A DNA stretch of 45,164 nucleotides from a virus, in IMG/VR virus record IMGVR_UViG_3300027963_000005, positions 1 through 45,164 of that record; one strand, written 5' to 3'. Positions 1 through 8,077 of the stretch are shown here, in pieces. The notes under the pieces were generated by a model. The model saw only the letters and a list, made by a program, of their open reading frames with translations, was not told the DNA's origin and did not search any database. Every line of letters starts with the position of its first letter. The stretch's first letter is position 1. The position numbers were made by a program, and so were the translations under genes.

Positions 1-26
1 AGAGTAACGACCAAATTGCAGCCTGA
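1..26 (+). CDS. 3' end of terminase small subunit (continues from the other end)
   Basis: These bases encode the last residues of the small terminase subunit (ending S-N-D-Q-I-A-A, stop TGA at 24-26). The full gene is at 44485-45063; this fragment exists only because the circular genome was opened inside it. The stop overlaps the terL start as TGATG, a translational-coupling arrangement. Confidence 0.9.
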
Positions 27-127
27 TGGACGCCTACGAAGCCGCGTTTTATGAGGGATTAAAGCCTGACCGCGACCTTACGGTGTGGGAATGGGCCGAC
101 GAACACCGGTATTTATCGAGCAAAGCG
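1..127. repeat. Terminal overlap, left copy (circular contig)
   Basis: These 127 bases are identical to the last 127 bases of the window (45038-45164). Joining the ends reads straight through the end of terS into terL with no loss of frame. An overlap of exactly 127 bases equals a common assembler k-mer size, so it most likely marks a circular assembly graph and not a physical direct terminal repeat. The non-redundant genome is then 45,037 bp. Confidence 0.95.
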
Positions 128-1963
128 TCGGCCGAGCCAGGCAAATGGCGCACAGATCGCACGCCATACCTGCGCGAAATCATGACCGTTCTGAGTTCAA
201 ATGACCCGACCCAGCGCGTTGTTTTCATGAAATCGGCCCAGATTGGCGGCACCGAGGTCGGGAACTGCTGGCTGGGTTACATCGTGCACCATTCACCTGG
301 CCCCGTTCTGTACGTCATGCCAACCGTGGAGATCGCCGAGAAGGCATCGAAGCAACGTATTGCCCCCATGATCGAGGAAAGCCCCGTGCTCAAGGAGCTG
401 ATTGCCCCAGCCCGCAGCAGGGACAGCGGCAATTCGCTGCTCACCAAGGAATTCAGGGGCGGCGTGCTCATGCTTACCGGCGCCAACAGCGCGGCGGGGC
501 TTCGGAGCATGCCGATCAAGACGTTGTTTTGTGACGAGTTGGACGCGTGGCCGCTGGACGTGGAGGGCGAGGGCTCTCCGCTGGCGCTGGCTGAGAAACG
601 CACCACGACATTCGCGCGCCGCAAGATTTTTCTAGTAAGCACCCCCACGCTGGCGGACACCAGCCGCATATCCATCGAATACGAGCGCAGCGATAAGCGG
701 CGCTACTTCGTGCCGTGCCCACACTGCGGCCACATGCAATGGCTGCGCTGGCGCGGGTACGATAACGACGCCACGGGCGGCCGTGCCAAGGAGTACCGAC
801 TGGTCTGGGCCGACGATGGCAAGACCAAAGCGGCCTACATTTGCGAGGAATGCGGCAGCTACATCGAGGAGCGGCACAAGACGGCGATGCTGCGGGGTGG
901 CGAGTGGCGCTCGACCGCTGTCGGAGACGGCATCACCAAGGGCTACCACATAAATTCGCTGTACTCACCCGCCGGCTGGAAGGCGTGGGTTGAAATCCTG
1001 CAGGAATTTGAGGACGCCAGCAAAGACCCCGCGCTGCTTAAGACGTTTGTGAACACCACGCTGGGGGAGCCGTTCGAGGAAGCGTACAGCGCGCGGCTGG
1101 ACGCGGAGGGGCTGGCCAAGCGGTCGGGTGGTTACGAGCTGCTGACCGTGCCCGCTGCTGGGCTGGTGGTGGTCGCCGGCTGTGACGTGCAGCGTGACCG
1201 TGTTGAAATTATCCAGCGCGCCTACGGCGAGGGCGAGCAGTCGTGGCTGGTAAATTACGCGGTGGTGCACGGCGACCCGCAGCGGCCGGAGCTGTGGGCT
1301 CAGGTGCTAAACGTGCTCGACATGGAGTTCCAGCACGAATCGGGCGCCATCGTGCGCACCTACGCGGCGGCGGTTGACTCGGGCGACGGCGAAACAACGC
1401 ACGCGGTGTATGCGTTCGCGCGGCAGAACAGGCACCGGCACATACTTGCGGTCAAGGGTATGAGCCAAGCTGGAAAGCCCGTGCTGGGTAAGCCGACCAA
1501 GCAGGACATCAACATCCGCAAGCAAACGATCAAGAACGGAGTGGAGCTGTGGCCATACGGTTCAGATACGGCCAAGAGCACGATCTACCAGCGGTTGAAA
1601 AATACGGAGGCGGGGCCTGGGACATTTCACTGGCCGATGGGCCTGCCCGCCGAGTATTGGCAACAACTTACGGCTGAAAAACAGATCGTTCGCATGCTAA
1701 ACGGCTTCCCCAAAAGAGTTTGGGTCAAGGCCGACAGCGCCCGCAACGAGGTTTTGGACTGTGAGGGCATGGCGCTTGCGGCGCTTCAATACATTTATAC
1801 GCGCCACAATCGACAGAGTTTCTGGCCCCAGATGCGCGCCCGCATCGAAAAAACCGCCGAAAAGCTGGCAGAATCAGCGCCAGTTGAGGCCGAAATTGAG
1901 CAAATGCCGGTGCCCGTCGCGCCAGTGGGCCGGCTATCCTTGGACGGCTGGCGCAGGGGGTAG
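26..1963 (+). CDS. Terminase large subunit, lambda gpA family
   Basis: ATPase/nuclease motor that cuts concatemeric DNA and pumps it through the portal into the prohead. The 645 residues fit the gpA (Phage_GpA) family. Visible features: the N-terminal YEAAFYEGLKPDRDLTVWEW stretch, a deviant Walker A at about residue 68 (KSAQIGGTE), a Walker B-like FCDELD at about 170, a four-cysteine zinc knuckle in the middle (CPHCGH and CEECGS), and acidic nuclease-domain residues such as GCDVQRD, AVDSGDGE and LDCEGMALA. The start overlaps the terS stop (TGATG). The gpA type implies cos packaging, which agrees with the lambda-like head genes downstream. The first 102 bases are repeated at the end of the window. 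Confidence 0.95.
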   Translation: MDAYEAAFYEGLKPDRDLTVWEWADEHRYLSSKASAEPGKWRTDRTPYLREIMTVLSSNDPTQRVVFMKSAQIGGTEVGNCWLGYIVHHSPGPVLYVMPTVEIAEKASKQRIAPMIEESPVLKELIAPARSRDSGNSLLTKEFRGGVLMLTGANSAAGLRSMPIKTLFCDELDAWPLDVEGEGSPLALAEKRTTTFARRKIFLVSTPTLADTSRISIEYERSDKRRYFVPCPHCGHMQWLRWRGYDNDATGGRAKEYRLVWADDGKTKAAYICEECGSYIEERHKTAMLRGGEWRSTAVGDGITKGYHINSLYSPAGWKAWVEILQEFEDASKDPALLKTFVNTTLGEPFEEAYSARLDAEGLAKRSGGYELLTVPAAGLVVVAGCDVQRDRVEIIQRAYGEGEQSWLVNYAVVHGDPQRPELWAQVLNVLDMEFQHESGAIVRTYAAAVDSGDGETTHAVYAFARQNRHRHILAVKGMSQAGKPVLGKPTKQDINIRKQTIKNGVELWPYGSDTAKSTIYQRLKNTEAGPGTFHWPMGLPAEYWQQLTAEKQIVRMLNGFPKRVWVKADSARNEVLDCEGMALAALQYIYTRHNRQSFWPQMRARIEKTAEKLAESAPVEAEIEQMPVPVAPVGRLSLDGWRRG

Positions 1964-1965
1964 CT

Positions 1966-2241
1966 ATGAAATCAGATATTGTTGCGGAAATTGCGGCCCT
2001 AGCCCGCGAAGTGGCCGGCGTTGACCCCGTGGCGGCGCAAAAGCTGGCCAATGCGGTGCGCAATACTTACGGCGGGCAGAGCGTGAGGATTTTGCCCCGC
2101 GCCCCCATCACGCTGGCGTCCATCGACCAAGAGCTGCGGCGCGGCAAGCCGGTGCGGGTGATTGCGCAGGAGCTTGGGGTAAGCCGAGCGACTTTATACC
2201 GGCACCTATCGCAAAAAAAGCCAATTCCGGCAGGTAATTGA
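1966..2241 (+). CDS. Small HTH protein, Mor-like, between terL and connector gene
   Basis: A 91-residue protein starting two bases after terL. The C-terminal half is a clear helix-turn-helix (RVIAQELGVSRATLYRHL). Upstream of it, NTYGGQSVRILPR recalls the GGQ-x-YIP segment of Mu Mor/C-type activators, which also end in a short HTH. It could be a DNA-binding regulator of late genes or an accessory packaging protein. The HTH itself is confident; the Mor assignment is tentative, and resolvase-type HTH proteins are the main alternative. Its position inside the packaging operon is unusual for a transcription factor. Confidence 0.7.
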   Translation: MKSDIVAEIAALAREVAGVDPVAAQKLANAVRNTYGGQSVRILPRAPITLASIDQELRRGKPVRVIAQELGVSRATLYRHLSQKKPIPAGN

Positions 2242-2267
2242 GACCAAAAAGACCGTAAAATCCGCAC

Positions 2268-2495
2268 ATGGCAGGCATCACACTGGCTCAGGCCCAAGCA
2301 CAGCTCGACAAATACTTAGCGGCTGAAACCGCTATTTTGACGGGGCAGTCGTACCGTATTGGCGAGCGCGAGCTGCGCAGGGCCAATTTGGCCGAGGTAC
2401 AGGCGGGCATAAGCCTATGGAATGACCGCGTGCAGGCGTTGAGCAATAGCGCGTCGGGTCGCAGCCGTGCCGTTTCTGTCCGCCCCGGCTGGTGA
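2268..2495 (+). CDS. Head-tail connector-type small protein (gpW position, DUF6148-like)
   Basis: A 75-residue, largely helical protein. The start MAGITLAQAQAQLDKYLAAE, the middle SYRIGERELRRANLAEVQ and the ending WNDRVQALS fit the small DUF6148-type phage proteins that sit directly before the portal, where lambda has gpW. It probably helps to close or extend the portal channel, by analogy with gpW. Sequence identity to gpW itself is not evident, so the role rests on gene order and size. It lies 26 bases after the HTH gene and 11 bases before the portal gene. Confidence 0.75.
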   Translation: MAGITLAQAQAQLDKYLAAETAILTGQSYRIGERELRRANLAEVQAGISLWNDRVQALSNSASGRSRAVSVRPGW

Positions 2496-2506
2496 ACCAC
2501 TAAATC

Positions 2507-4513
2507 ATGGCCAAACAAAAGATTCCATCGACGCTGATTGACCGCGCCATCGGGTATTTTTCACCCGAAACCGCATTCAAGCGCCACAAAGCACGCACCG
2601 CCATGGCTCTGACTGGCGGTGGCGGTTATCAAGGCGGCCAATATTCTGACCGTTTGAGTATGTGGCAGCCCGGCTCCGGCGACGCCGACACCAACATCGT
2701 CACCGACCGCCGCGAATTGATCGCGCGCTCGCGTGACCTAGTGCGCAATAGCCCGATTGCGGCTGGCGCGATTGAAACCGTGGTGACCAACGTGGTCGGC
2801 ACGGGCCTGAGCATGCAGTCGCATGTGGACGCTGATTATTTGGGCCTAGAGCCTGACGCGGCCGAGGAATGGCAGAGCAACGTCGAGCGCGAGTTCCGCA
2901 TGTGGGCCGAGAGCACCTACTGCGACGCGTATGAGCAGCAGAATTTTTATGAGATTCAGGACTTGGCCTTCCGCTCCAGCTTGGAGAGTGGTGACAGCTT
3001 TATCCTGATGACGCAGATCAAGCGCCCCGATTGGCCGCACGCCATGGCGCTGCAGGTGATCGAGGCCGACCGCATCAGCAACAAGGACAACAGCGCAGAC
3101 ACCCGCACGATGGTGCAGGGTATTGAGAAAACCGAGGACGGCCGCCCGCTGGCCGTCTGGGTAAGCGACCGCCACCCGCAGCAATGGGGCGCGGTGAAGG
3201 ATGTGAAGTGGACGCGAATCCCCGTGCGTGGGCAGTCGGGTCGGGTGAACATCATCCAGTTGTTCCGCAAAAAACGGCCAGGCCAGACGCGCGGCGTGCC
3301 TGAGCTGGCGCCCGTGATCGAGCCGCTGAAGCAGTTGGGCCGCTATACCGAGGCCGAGATCGCCGCCGCTGTGGTGGCCGGTGCGTTTAGCGTGTTTGTG
3401 AAAATGCAGCCCGACGCGTTTCAGGATTTATTCGACGATAGCGCGCAGGCGGCGATTACGAACAACGCCAAGCGCTGGGACGGGACGCTGCAGCCGGGTG
3501 CGGCCGTGAACCTGCTGCCCGGCGAGGAAATCCAGACCGCCGACGCGAGCCGCCCGAACCCGAATTTTGACCCGTTTGTCACCGCCATCATGAAGCAGGT
3601 CGGCATCGGCCTGAACGTGCCGTATGAGGTTTTGAGCAAGCACTTCCAGTCGAGCTACAGCGCCGCGCGTGCTGCGCTGCTTGATGCTTGGCGGACGTTC
3701 AAAATCCGCCGCACATGGCTGGCGTCGTCGTTCTGCCAAGTGGTCTATTCCGAATGGCTGGCCGATGCGGTGGCCTCTGGGCGCATACAGGCGCCGGGCT
3801 TCTTTGCCGACGCTGCCATCCGCCGCGCATGGTCTGGCGCGAGCTGGAACGGCGACGGGCCGGGTGCTATCGACCCCATGAAGGAAGCCGAGGCCGCTGG
3901 CAAGCGCATGGAGATTGGCCTGACCACGCTGGCCGAGGAAATCTTGAGCTACGACGGCGGCAACTGGGACGAGAAGCACCGCCAGCAGGTCGTGGAGCGC
4001 CACGAGCGCGAGGAGGCCGGTTTGGTGGCACCCGTAACGCAGCCGCAGCCCGGCGCCGCTGCCCCCATGGGGGGTGGCCAGCCCCAGCAGGGTGGCCCAG
4101 CGCAGGACGATGGGGCTGAGGACGAGCAGATCAGCGAGCAGGGCGGCATGATGGCACTGGCTGGCCGCGTGCATGCGCTGGAGCGTGTGGCGACCGTACA
4201 ACCGCCCAATGTGACCATTAGCGCACCGATTACAATCAACCAACCGCCGACCAACGTGTCGGTGGCATCGCCATCGGTGAACGTGGCTGCCCCAAGCGTG
4301 ACGGTGGAGGCGGTAATGCCCGAGCAGGCCGCGCCAGTGGTGCATGTGGCCGCGCCGAGCGTATCGGTTGAGGCCCCCAACGTGTCGGTGGAGGCGAATT
4401 TGCCGCCCGCGCAGGTGGTGGTGCAGCACCCCACGAGGGCGGTGCAACGCGTAGAGCGCGATGCAAATGACGATATTGTCGCAACGGTTACGGAGTACGA
4501 TTTGAAAGGTTGA
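2507..4513 (+). CDS. Portal protein, lambda gpB family
   Basis: Forms the dodecameric ring through which DNA enters the capsid. The 668 residues fit the lambda-family portal (Phage_portal_2): ARSRDLVRNSPIAAGAIETVVTNVVGTGL near residue 75, then ESGDSFILM, IEADRISN, HFQSSYSAARAALLDAW and TLAEEI. The core ends near residue 510. The last 150 residues are different: a low-complexity A/G/Q/P linker, then repeated short V-x-V units separated by AP or P (APSVNV, APSVTV, APSVSV, APNVSV) and a final acidic segment. This repetitive tail is not part of the usual portal fold and may have been recruited from another virion protein. Confidence 0.93.
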   Translation: MAKQKIPSTLIDRAIGYFSPETAFKRHKARTAMALTGGGGYQGGQYSDRLSMWQPGSGDADTNIVTDRRELIARSRDLVRNSPIAAGAIETVVTNVVGTGLSMQSHVDADYLGLEPDAAEEWQSNVEREFRMWAESTYCDAYEQQNFYEIQDLAFRSSLESGDSFILMTQIKRPDWPHAMALQVIEADRISNKDNSADTRTMVQGIEKTEDGRPLAVWVSDRHPQQWGAVKDVKWTRIPVRGQSGRVNIIQLFRKKRPGQTRGVPELAPVIEPLKQLGRYTEAEIAAAVVAGAFSVFVKMQPDAFQDLFDDSAQAAITNNAKRWDGTLQPGAAVNLLPGEEIQTADASRPNPNFDPFVTAIMKQVGIGLNVPYEVLSKHFQSSYSAARAALLDAWRTFKIRRTWLASSFCQVVYSEWLADAVASGRIQAPGFFADAAIRRAWSGASWNGDGPGAIDPMKEAEAAGKRMEIGLTTLAEEILSYDGGNWDEKHRQQVVERHEREEAGLVAPVTQPQPGAAAPMGGGQPQQGGPAQDDGAEDEQISEQGGMMALAGRVHALERVATVQPPNVTISAPITINQPPTNVSVASPSVNVAAPSVTVEAVMPEQAAPVVHVAAPSVSVEAPNVSVEANLPPAQVVVQHPTRAVQRVERDANDDIVATVTEYDLKG

Positions 4514-4514
4514 T

Positions 4515-4919
4515 ATGTCTTTATCGAACAACACCGAGAACGCAGTTCTCAAAGCACTTTTACAAGGCACTGACCTGCCATTTAGAGCTGGCGCGCAGCA
4601 ATATCTGGCGCTGTTTACTGCCGACCCAGGCGAGGCCGCATCGCTGGCAGCCGAGGCGAACTATACCGGTTACGCGCGCGTGGCCCTGACCAAGGCTAAC
4701 GCATGGACGGACGGCGGCAGCACGTTTACGAATGCGGCGCTGATTCAGTTCGGGCAGTGCACAGCCGGCACCAACGCCATCAGTCACTTCGCGGTGGTCG
4801 ATACGGCCAGCGGTGCGGTGGCCATGATGATTTCGGGTGCGCTGTCGAGCACGTTGAACGTAAGCTCAGGTATCCAGCCTCAGTTTTCGGCTAACTCGCT
4901 CCAAATTGCGGCCGATTAA
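4515..4919 (+). CDS. Small beta-rich virion/fibre-type protein
   Basis: A 134-residue protein, first of five virion-type genes placed between portal and protease. The pattern YLALFTADPGE, YTGYARVALT, TFTNAALIQFGQ and ISHFAVVDTASGA matches a small phage protein type often annotated as a tail-fibre or head decoration protein: an alternation of short beta strands with no enzyme motif. It starts one base after the portal stop. The structural role is inferred from composition and context; the exact location in the virion is unknown. Confidence 0.6.
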   Translation: MSLSNNTENAVLKALLQGTDLPFRAGAQQYLALFTADPGEAASLAAEANYTGYARVALTKANAWTDGGSTFTNAALIQFGQCTAGTNAISHFAVVDTASGAVAMMISGALSSTLNVSSGIQPQFSANSLQIAAD

Positions 4920-4931
4920 CGCTCTTAACCA

Positions 4932-5804
4932 ATGCTCCGCAACGTCCGCGATCTGGTTGACGCCGAAAACGGCGGTCAGACATTCTTTTCTGCGTGGCGT
5001 AAGGCCCCAACGCAAAGCACGGCGGCGGGCATTTGGTTCGATTTGTCGATGTCGCCAGGCAACCCCGTGCCGCAATACTATGCGGCAGCCCCGAATATTT
5101 CGGTGGCCCTGAGCCAGTCAACGGACGGCGGTATTCCGCACGGCACCAATGTGGCGGGCTCTGGCATGCGCAAGTACCTGCGCACGTTTGGCGTGATGAC
5201 GCCGACGGCTGCGGCTGCGCCGATGCAGATGATTTTGTGTGATTACCTGCTGTATTACCCGTTTATTGATATGTCGGTCACCGACTACCAGCCACTCACA
5301 ACGGCAGCCACATTGCCTCGCCTCAAGGACGGCAAGGGGCTGCAGATCATGGCGGTGGAAGTGGCCGGTCAAACGGGCGCGGGCAACCCACGGTTCAACA
5401 TCACATACACCAACAGCGCCGGCGTTTCAGGCCGCACCACCCCACTGGTGGCGTGCAATACGCAGCTTTCCAACGGCACGCTCATCACGTCGCAGCCGAC
5501 AGACCCAGCGCGCGCCGCAACTGGCCCGTTTATACCGCTGCAAGCCGGCGATACTGGGGTAAGATCAATCGACGGCATCACGTTCATGACGCCTGATGTG
5601 GGCCTAATTTCACTGGTCATCGTTGAGCCGATTGAGAACATATCGGTGCGCGGTATTGATGCGCCTATTGAGCGCACACCGGTGACGGATTATGCAGACC
5701 TGCCCATTATTGAGGACGACGCATATTTAGGTTTGATTTGCTGCCCAAACGGGTCGCTGGCGGGCGCGAATATAACCGGATGGATAAACACTACTTGGAA
5801 TTGA
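4932..5804 (+). CDS. Putative virion structural protein, paralogue 1
   Basis: A 290-residue protein with no enzymatic motif. It shares a block order with the next gene: an N-terminal SAWRKAP/GIWFDLS/GNP part, IPHG, a long beta-rich middle with RLKDGKGL and FNITYTNSAGVSGRTTP, then GPFIPLQAGDTGVRSIDGITF and a LVIVEPI strand. The next gene has LPHG, RYADGSGV, LSYTNSASVAGRLTP, GPFLPMMAGDAGIKSV and LVICKPL in the same order. The two are tandem paralogues and could form a hetero-oligomeric capsid or vertex decoration. The function is not recognised; structure prediction would be informative. Confidence 0.6.
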   Translation: MLRNVRDLVDAENGGQTFFSAWRKAPTQSTAAGIWFDLSMSPGNPVPQYYAAAPNISVALSQSTDGGIPHGTNVAGSGMRKYLRTFGVMTPTAAAAPMQMILCDYLLYYPFIDMSVTDYQPLTTAATLPRLKDGKGLQIMAVEVAGQTGAGNPRFNITYTNSAGVSGRTTPLVACNTQLSNGTLITSQPTDPARAATGPFIPLQAGDTGVRSIDGITFMTPDVGLISLVIVEPIENISVRGIDAPIERTPVTDYADLPIIEDDAYLGLICCPNGSLAGANITGWINTTWN

Positions 5805-5805
5805 T

Positions 5806-6927
5806 ATGCCCATAAACTCAATGGATTCACTGATCGCGGCGCTGTCCGCTGGTCAAACTTACCGCAGCGACTGGAATAAAAACGCGCTGCCCACGACCGC
5901 GCAGGTTGCCGGCCAATGGTATGACCTATCCACTGGCGCCGGTAACCCGATGATGAATAGCATCATCGGAAGCTCTGCCAATTTGGCGCACCAAGCCATT
6001 ACCGAAACCACCAGCATCACCGCCGCGTCTGGCGCTTTGGGTGGCTCGATTGCGGGCACGGTGTTTACCGATACAACGCACGGCAGCGGCCGGTTCACGG
6101 TCGGCATGGCGCTGTCCGGCACCGGCGTGGTGGCCGGCACCTACATCACATCGCTGGGCACTGGTACAGGCGCCAACGCTGGCGGCACGTACAACGTGAA
6201 CATTAGCCAGACCGTGACATCGCAAACGATCACCGGCACCGCTGTGGCTGGCGGGTTGCCGCACGGCGGCGACGTTGGAGCGCTCAATAAGCACCTGCTG
6301 AATGCGTCCGCGTTCAGCTCGGCAACCACCACCGCGCCGGCCATCATGATGCTGTACGACATGCTGGCCTGCTACACGATCACCAGCGTGACCACGACGG
6401 GCGCGCAGTCTTTTACCGGCCAAGCCGCATGGGCACGGTATGCCGACGGAAGTGGCGTTCGCGCGTTTTTAGTGCCGTCCGTTGTTATGGGCGCTGGCTC
6501 GCCGACAGTCCAGCTAAGCTACACCAATTCCGCCTCGGTGGCTGGCCGATTGACGCCTGCCGCCCCATCGCTGCCGGTTATCAACACCACGGCCCCCGTC
6601 GGCTCCATCGCCTACGCTGGCACAGGCGTCGGTAAGTACGGCCCATTCCTGCCCATGATGGCTGGCGACGCCGGCATTAAGTCCGTTCAAAGCATCAATT
6701 TCAGCGCCACCATGACCTCCGGCGTAATGAATTTGGTGATCTGCAAGCCGCTTGCCTACATGCCGATTACCACTGTGGGCGTGGCTTCCGAGCGTGATTT
6801 TGTGAACATGCTGCCGTCCATGCCTAGGATTTACGACGGCGCGTGCCTGCATTGGGCTATGTATGCCGGTGCAGCGACGCCGGTGAACAGTTCGTTCATG
6901 GGGCACATCGACACCGCATGGGCTTGA
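5806..6927 (+). CDS. Putative virion structural protein, paralogue 2 with inserted domain
   Basis: A 373-residue paralogue of the preceding gene (shared YTNSA-S/G-V-x-GR-x-TP, GPF-I/L-P-x-x-AGD, LPHG/IPHG). It is longer because of an insertion of about 80 residues near residues 65-145. The insertion is rich in G, T and S and shows the pattern GRFTVGMALSGTGV, AGTYITSLGTGTG and SQTVTSQTITGT. Such beta domains recur as mobile inserts in phage virion proteins; a similar one is present in the collar protein at 21470-22336. It starts one base after the previous stop. Probably displayed on the head surface; the role is inferred. Confidence 0.6.
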   Translation: MPINSMDSLIAALSAGQTYRSDWNKNALPTTAQVAGQWYDLSTGAGNPMMNSIIGSSANLAHQAITETTSITAASGALGGSIAGTVFTDTTHGSGRFTVGMALSGTGVVAGTYITSLGTGTGANAGGTYNVNISQTVTSQTITGTAVAGGLPHGGDVGALNKHLLNASAFSSATTTAPAIMMLYDMLACYTITSVTTTGAQSFTGQAAWARYADGSGVRAFLVPSVVMGAGSPTVQLSYTNSASVAGRLTPAAPSLPVINTTAPVGSIAYAGTGVGKYGPFLPMMAGDAGIKSVQSINFSATMTSGVMNLVICKPLAYMPITTVGVASERDFVNMLPSMPRIYDGACLHWAMYAGAATPVNSSFMGHIDTAWA

Positions 6928-6928
6928 T

Positions 6929-7624
6929 GTGCTGCACGGTAACGGAAGCGTACTGCACAAGCTGCCGCTGAGGTTTTTCGGCGGTAGCACCGCGTCGGTG
7001 GAGCCGCAGCTTCGTTCTAACTTCGGCAAAAACGGCTCGGTGCGGAACCGTTTTTATCAGGACAAAGCCACCACCAGCCTGAAACTGTACTCGCTGCCGG
7101 AGGGCACATACGCCGGCGTCGCTTGGATGTTGCCCCAAGGCGTCGGCGCTATGGCGTCCATTGGCGCAACGCTTGGCAGCGTTACAGCGGCCGGCTCGGG
7201 CGCCATGGGCGTCAACATTGCGGGCTCAGGCGGCTTGATTATCGAATTCGCACTGGCAAGTGGCCAGCTCATCAGCAGCGGGTACGGCTCGGCCGCGTTT
7301 GCGTTTGATGCTGCCGGCACGGCTTTGGCCACGCTCAACGGTTTGGGCTCCGCGAGCATCGCGTTTGCTACAAACACCCCGCAGATCGGTGCGCTCGGCT
7401 GGGTTTCAGCGTCCGGCGCCTACAGCGTGACCGCTGGCGTTACCAGCTACGCCATCGGAAAAATGGAGGGCAGCACGCTGAACGGCGGCGCGATGACGCC
7501 AGAGAGCATTGCGGCGGCCATCATCGCGGCCAGTAAAAACACGCCGCTGTGGGTGGATGTGCAGAAAATCATCGGCCAGCAGGTGCGCGGTTCGGGCTCG
7601 CAGGCTGACCCGTGGGGGCCTTAG
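6929..7624 (+). CDS. Putative virion protein, G/A/S-rich
   Basis: A 231-residue protein read from GTG at 6929, just after the previous stop. The N-terminal part (LPLRFFGG, FGKNGSVRNRFYQDKATTSLKLYSLPEGTYAGV) is followed by a long A/G/S-rich middle and a C-terminus with MTPESIAAAIIAASKNTPLWVDVQKIIGQQVRGSG. The latter resembles the short helical end found on several phage head-fibre or decoration proteins. An ATG at 6927 is in another frame and hits a stop quickly, so GTG is the only sensible start. No enzymatic motif is visible. Confidence 0.55.
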   Translation: MLHGNGSVLHKLPLRFFGGSTASVEPQLRSNFGKNGSVRNRFYQDKATTSLKLYSLPEGTYAGVAWMLPQGVGAMASIGATLGSVTAAGSGAMGVNIAGSGGLIIEFALASGQLISSGYGSAAFAFDAAGTALATLNGLGSASIAFATNTPQIGALGWVSASGAYSVTAGVTSYAIGKMEGSTLNGGAMTPESIAAAIIAASKNTPLWVDVQKIIGQQVRGSGSQADPWGP

Positions 7625-8026
7625 ATGTCCGCATGGGGTAGCAGCTGGGGCAGCGCTTGGGGCAGCGCGTGGGGGCCGGTTGAGGGCCAACCCGACGGCG
7701 CGATGTATGGGGTGGGTGGTTTTACGCTCACCGCCGTTGCCCAAGCCGTGGGTGCGCTTTATGCGGACGGCGTTGCAGCCCTGCCGCCGATTGTCGCCAT
7801 CGGCGAGCTGACCGCTGCAGACACTGGGCCGGTGGATATATCCGGTGCGGCCGCGTTTAGCGTGCAGGCGTTCGGCATCATGCTGGACGGCAACGAGTCG
7901 CCCATCCTGCGCCGCATATTTGCCGCGCCTACCGGTGGCGGGCCGAGCGCGCAGGTCACGCTGGAGCAGGTACTTACTGCCAAGCGCAAGAAGCGCGAGC
8001 GCGAGGAAATCCTGCTGCTGCTGTAA
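7625..8026 (+). CDS. Small protein with Trp-Gly repeat N-terminus
   Basis: A 133-residue protein starting immediately after the previous stop codon. It opens with a tandem repeat of the four-residue unit S/A-x-W-G (SAWGSSWGSAWGSAWG), has a beta-rich middle (FTLTAVAQAVGALYADGV), and ends in a very basic/acidic helix with KRKKREREE followed by four leucines. The Trp-Gly repeat may pack against another virion protein. The function is not recognised. As the last gene before the protease it closes the extra virion block. Confidence 0.55.
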   Translation: MSAWGSSWGSAWGSAWGPVEGQPDGAMYGVGGFTLTAVAQAVGALYADGVAALPPIVAIGELTAADTGPVDISGAAAFSVQAFGIMLDGNESPILRRIFAAPTGGGPSAQVTLEQVLTAKRKKREREEILLLL

Positions 8027-8077
8027 AGTCACGGCGGCCGCAAGAATTGAGACTTGAAACCGCGTTACAATCCAGCC

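Noticed and set aside
1-127. Physical direct terminal repeat like T7
   Set aside because: The length equals a common assembly k-mer, it falls in the middle of the terS/terL coding sequence, and the gpA-type terminase indicates cos ends.
3428-4570. 380-codon minus-strand frame over the portal gene
   Set aside because: Low-complexity H/R-rich translation, antisense to a clear portal gene; it is a shadow of GC-rich codon use.
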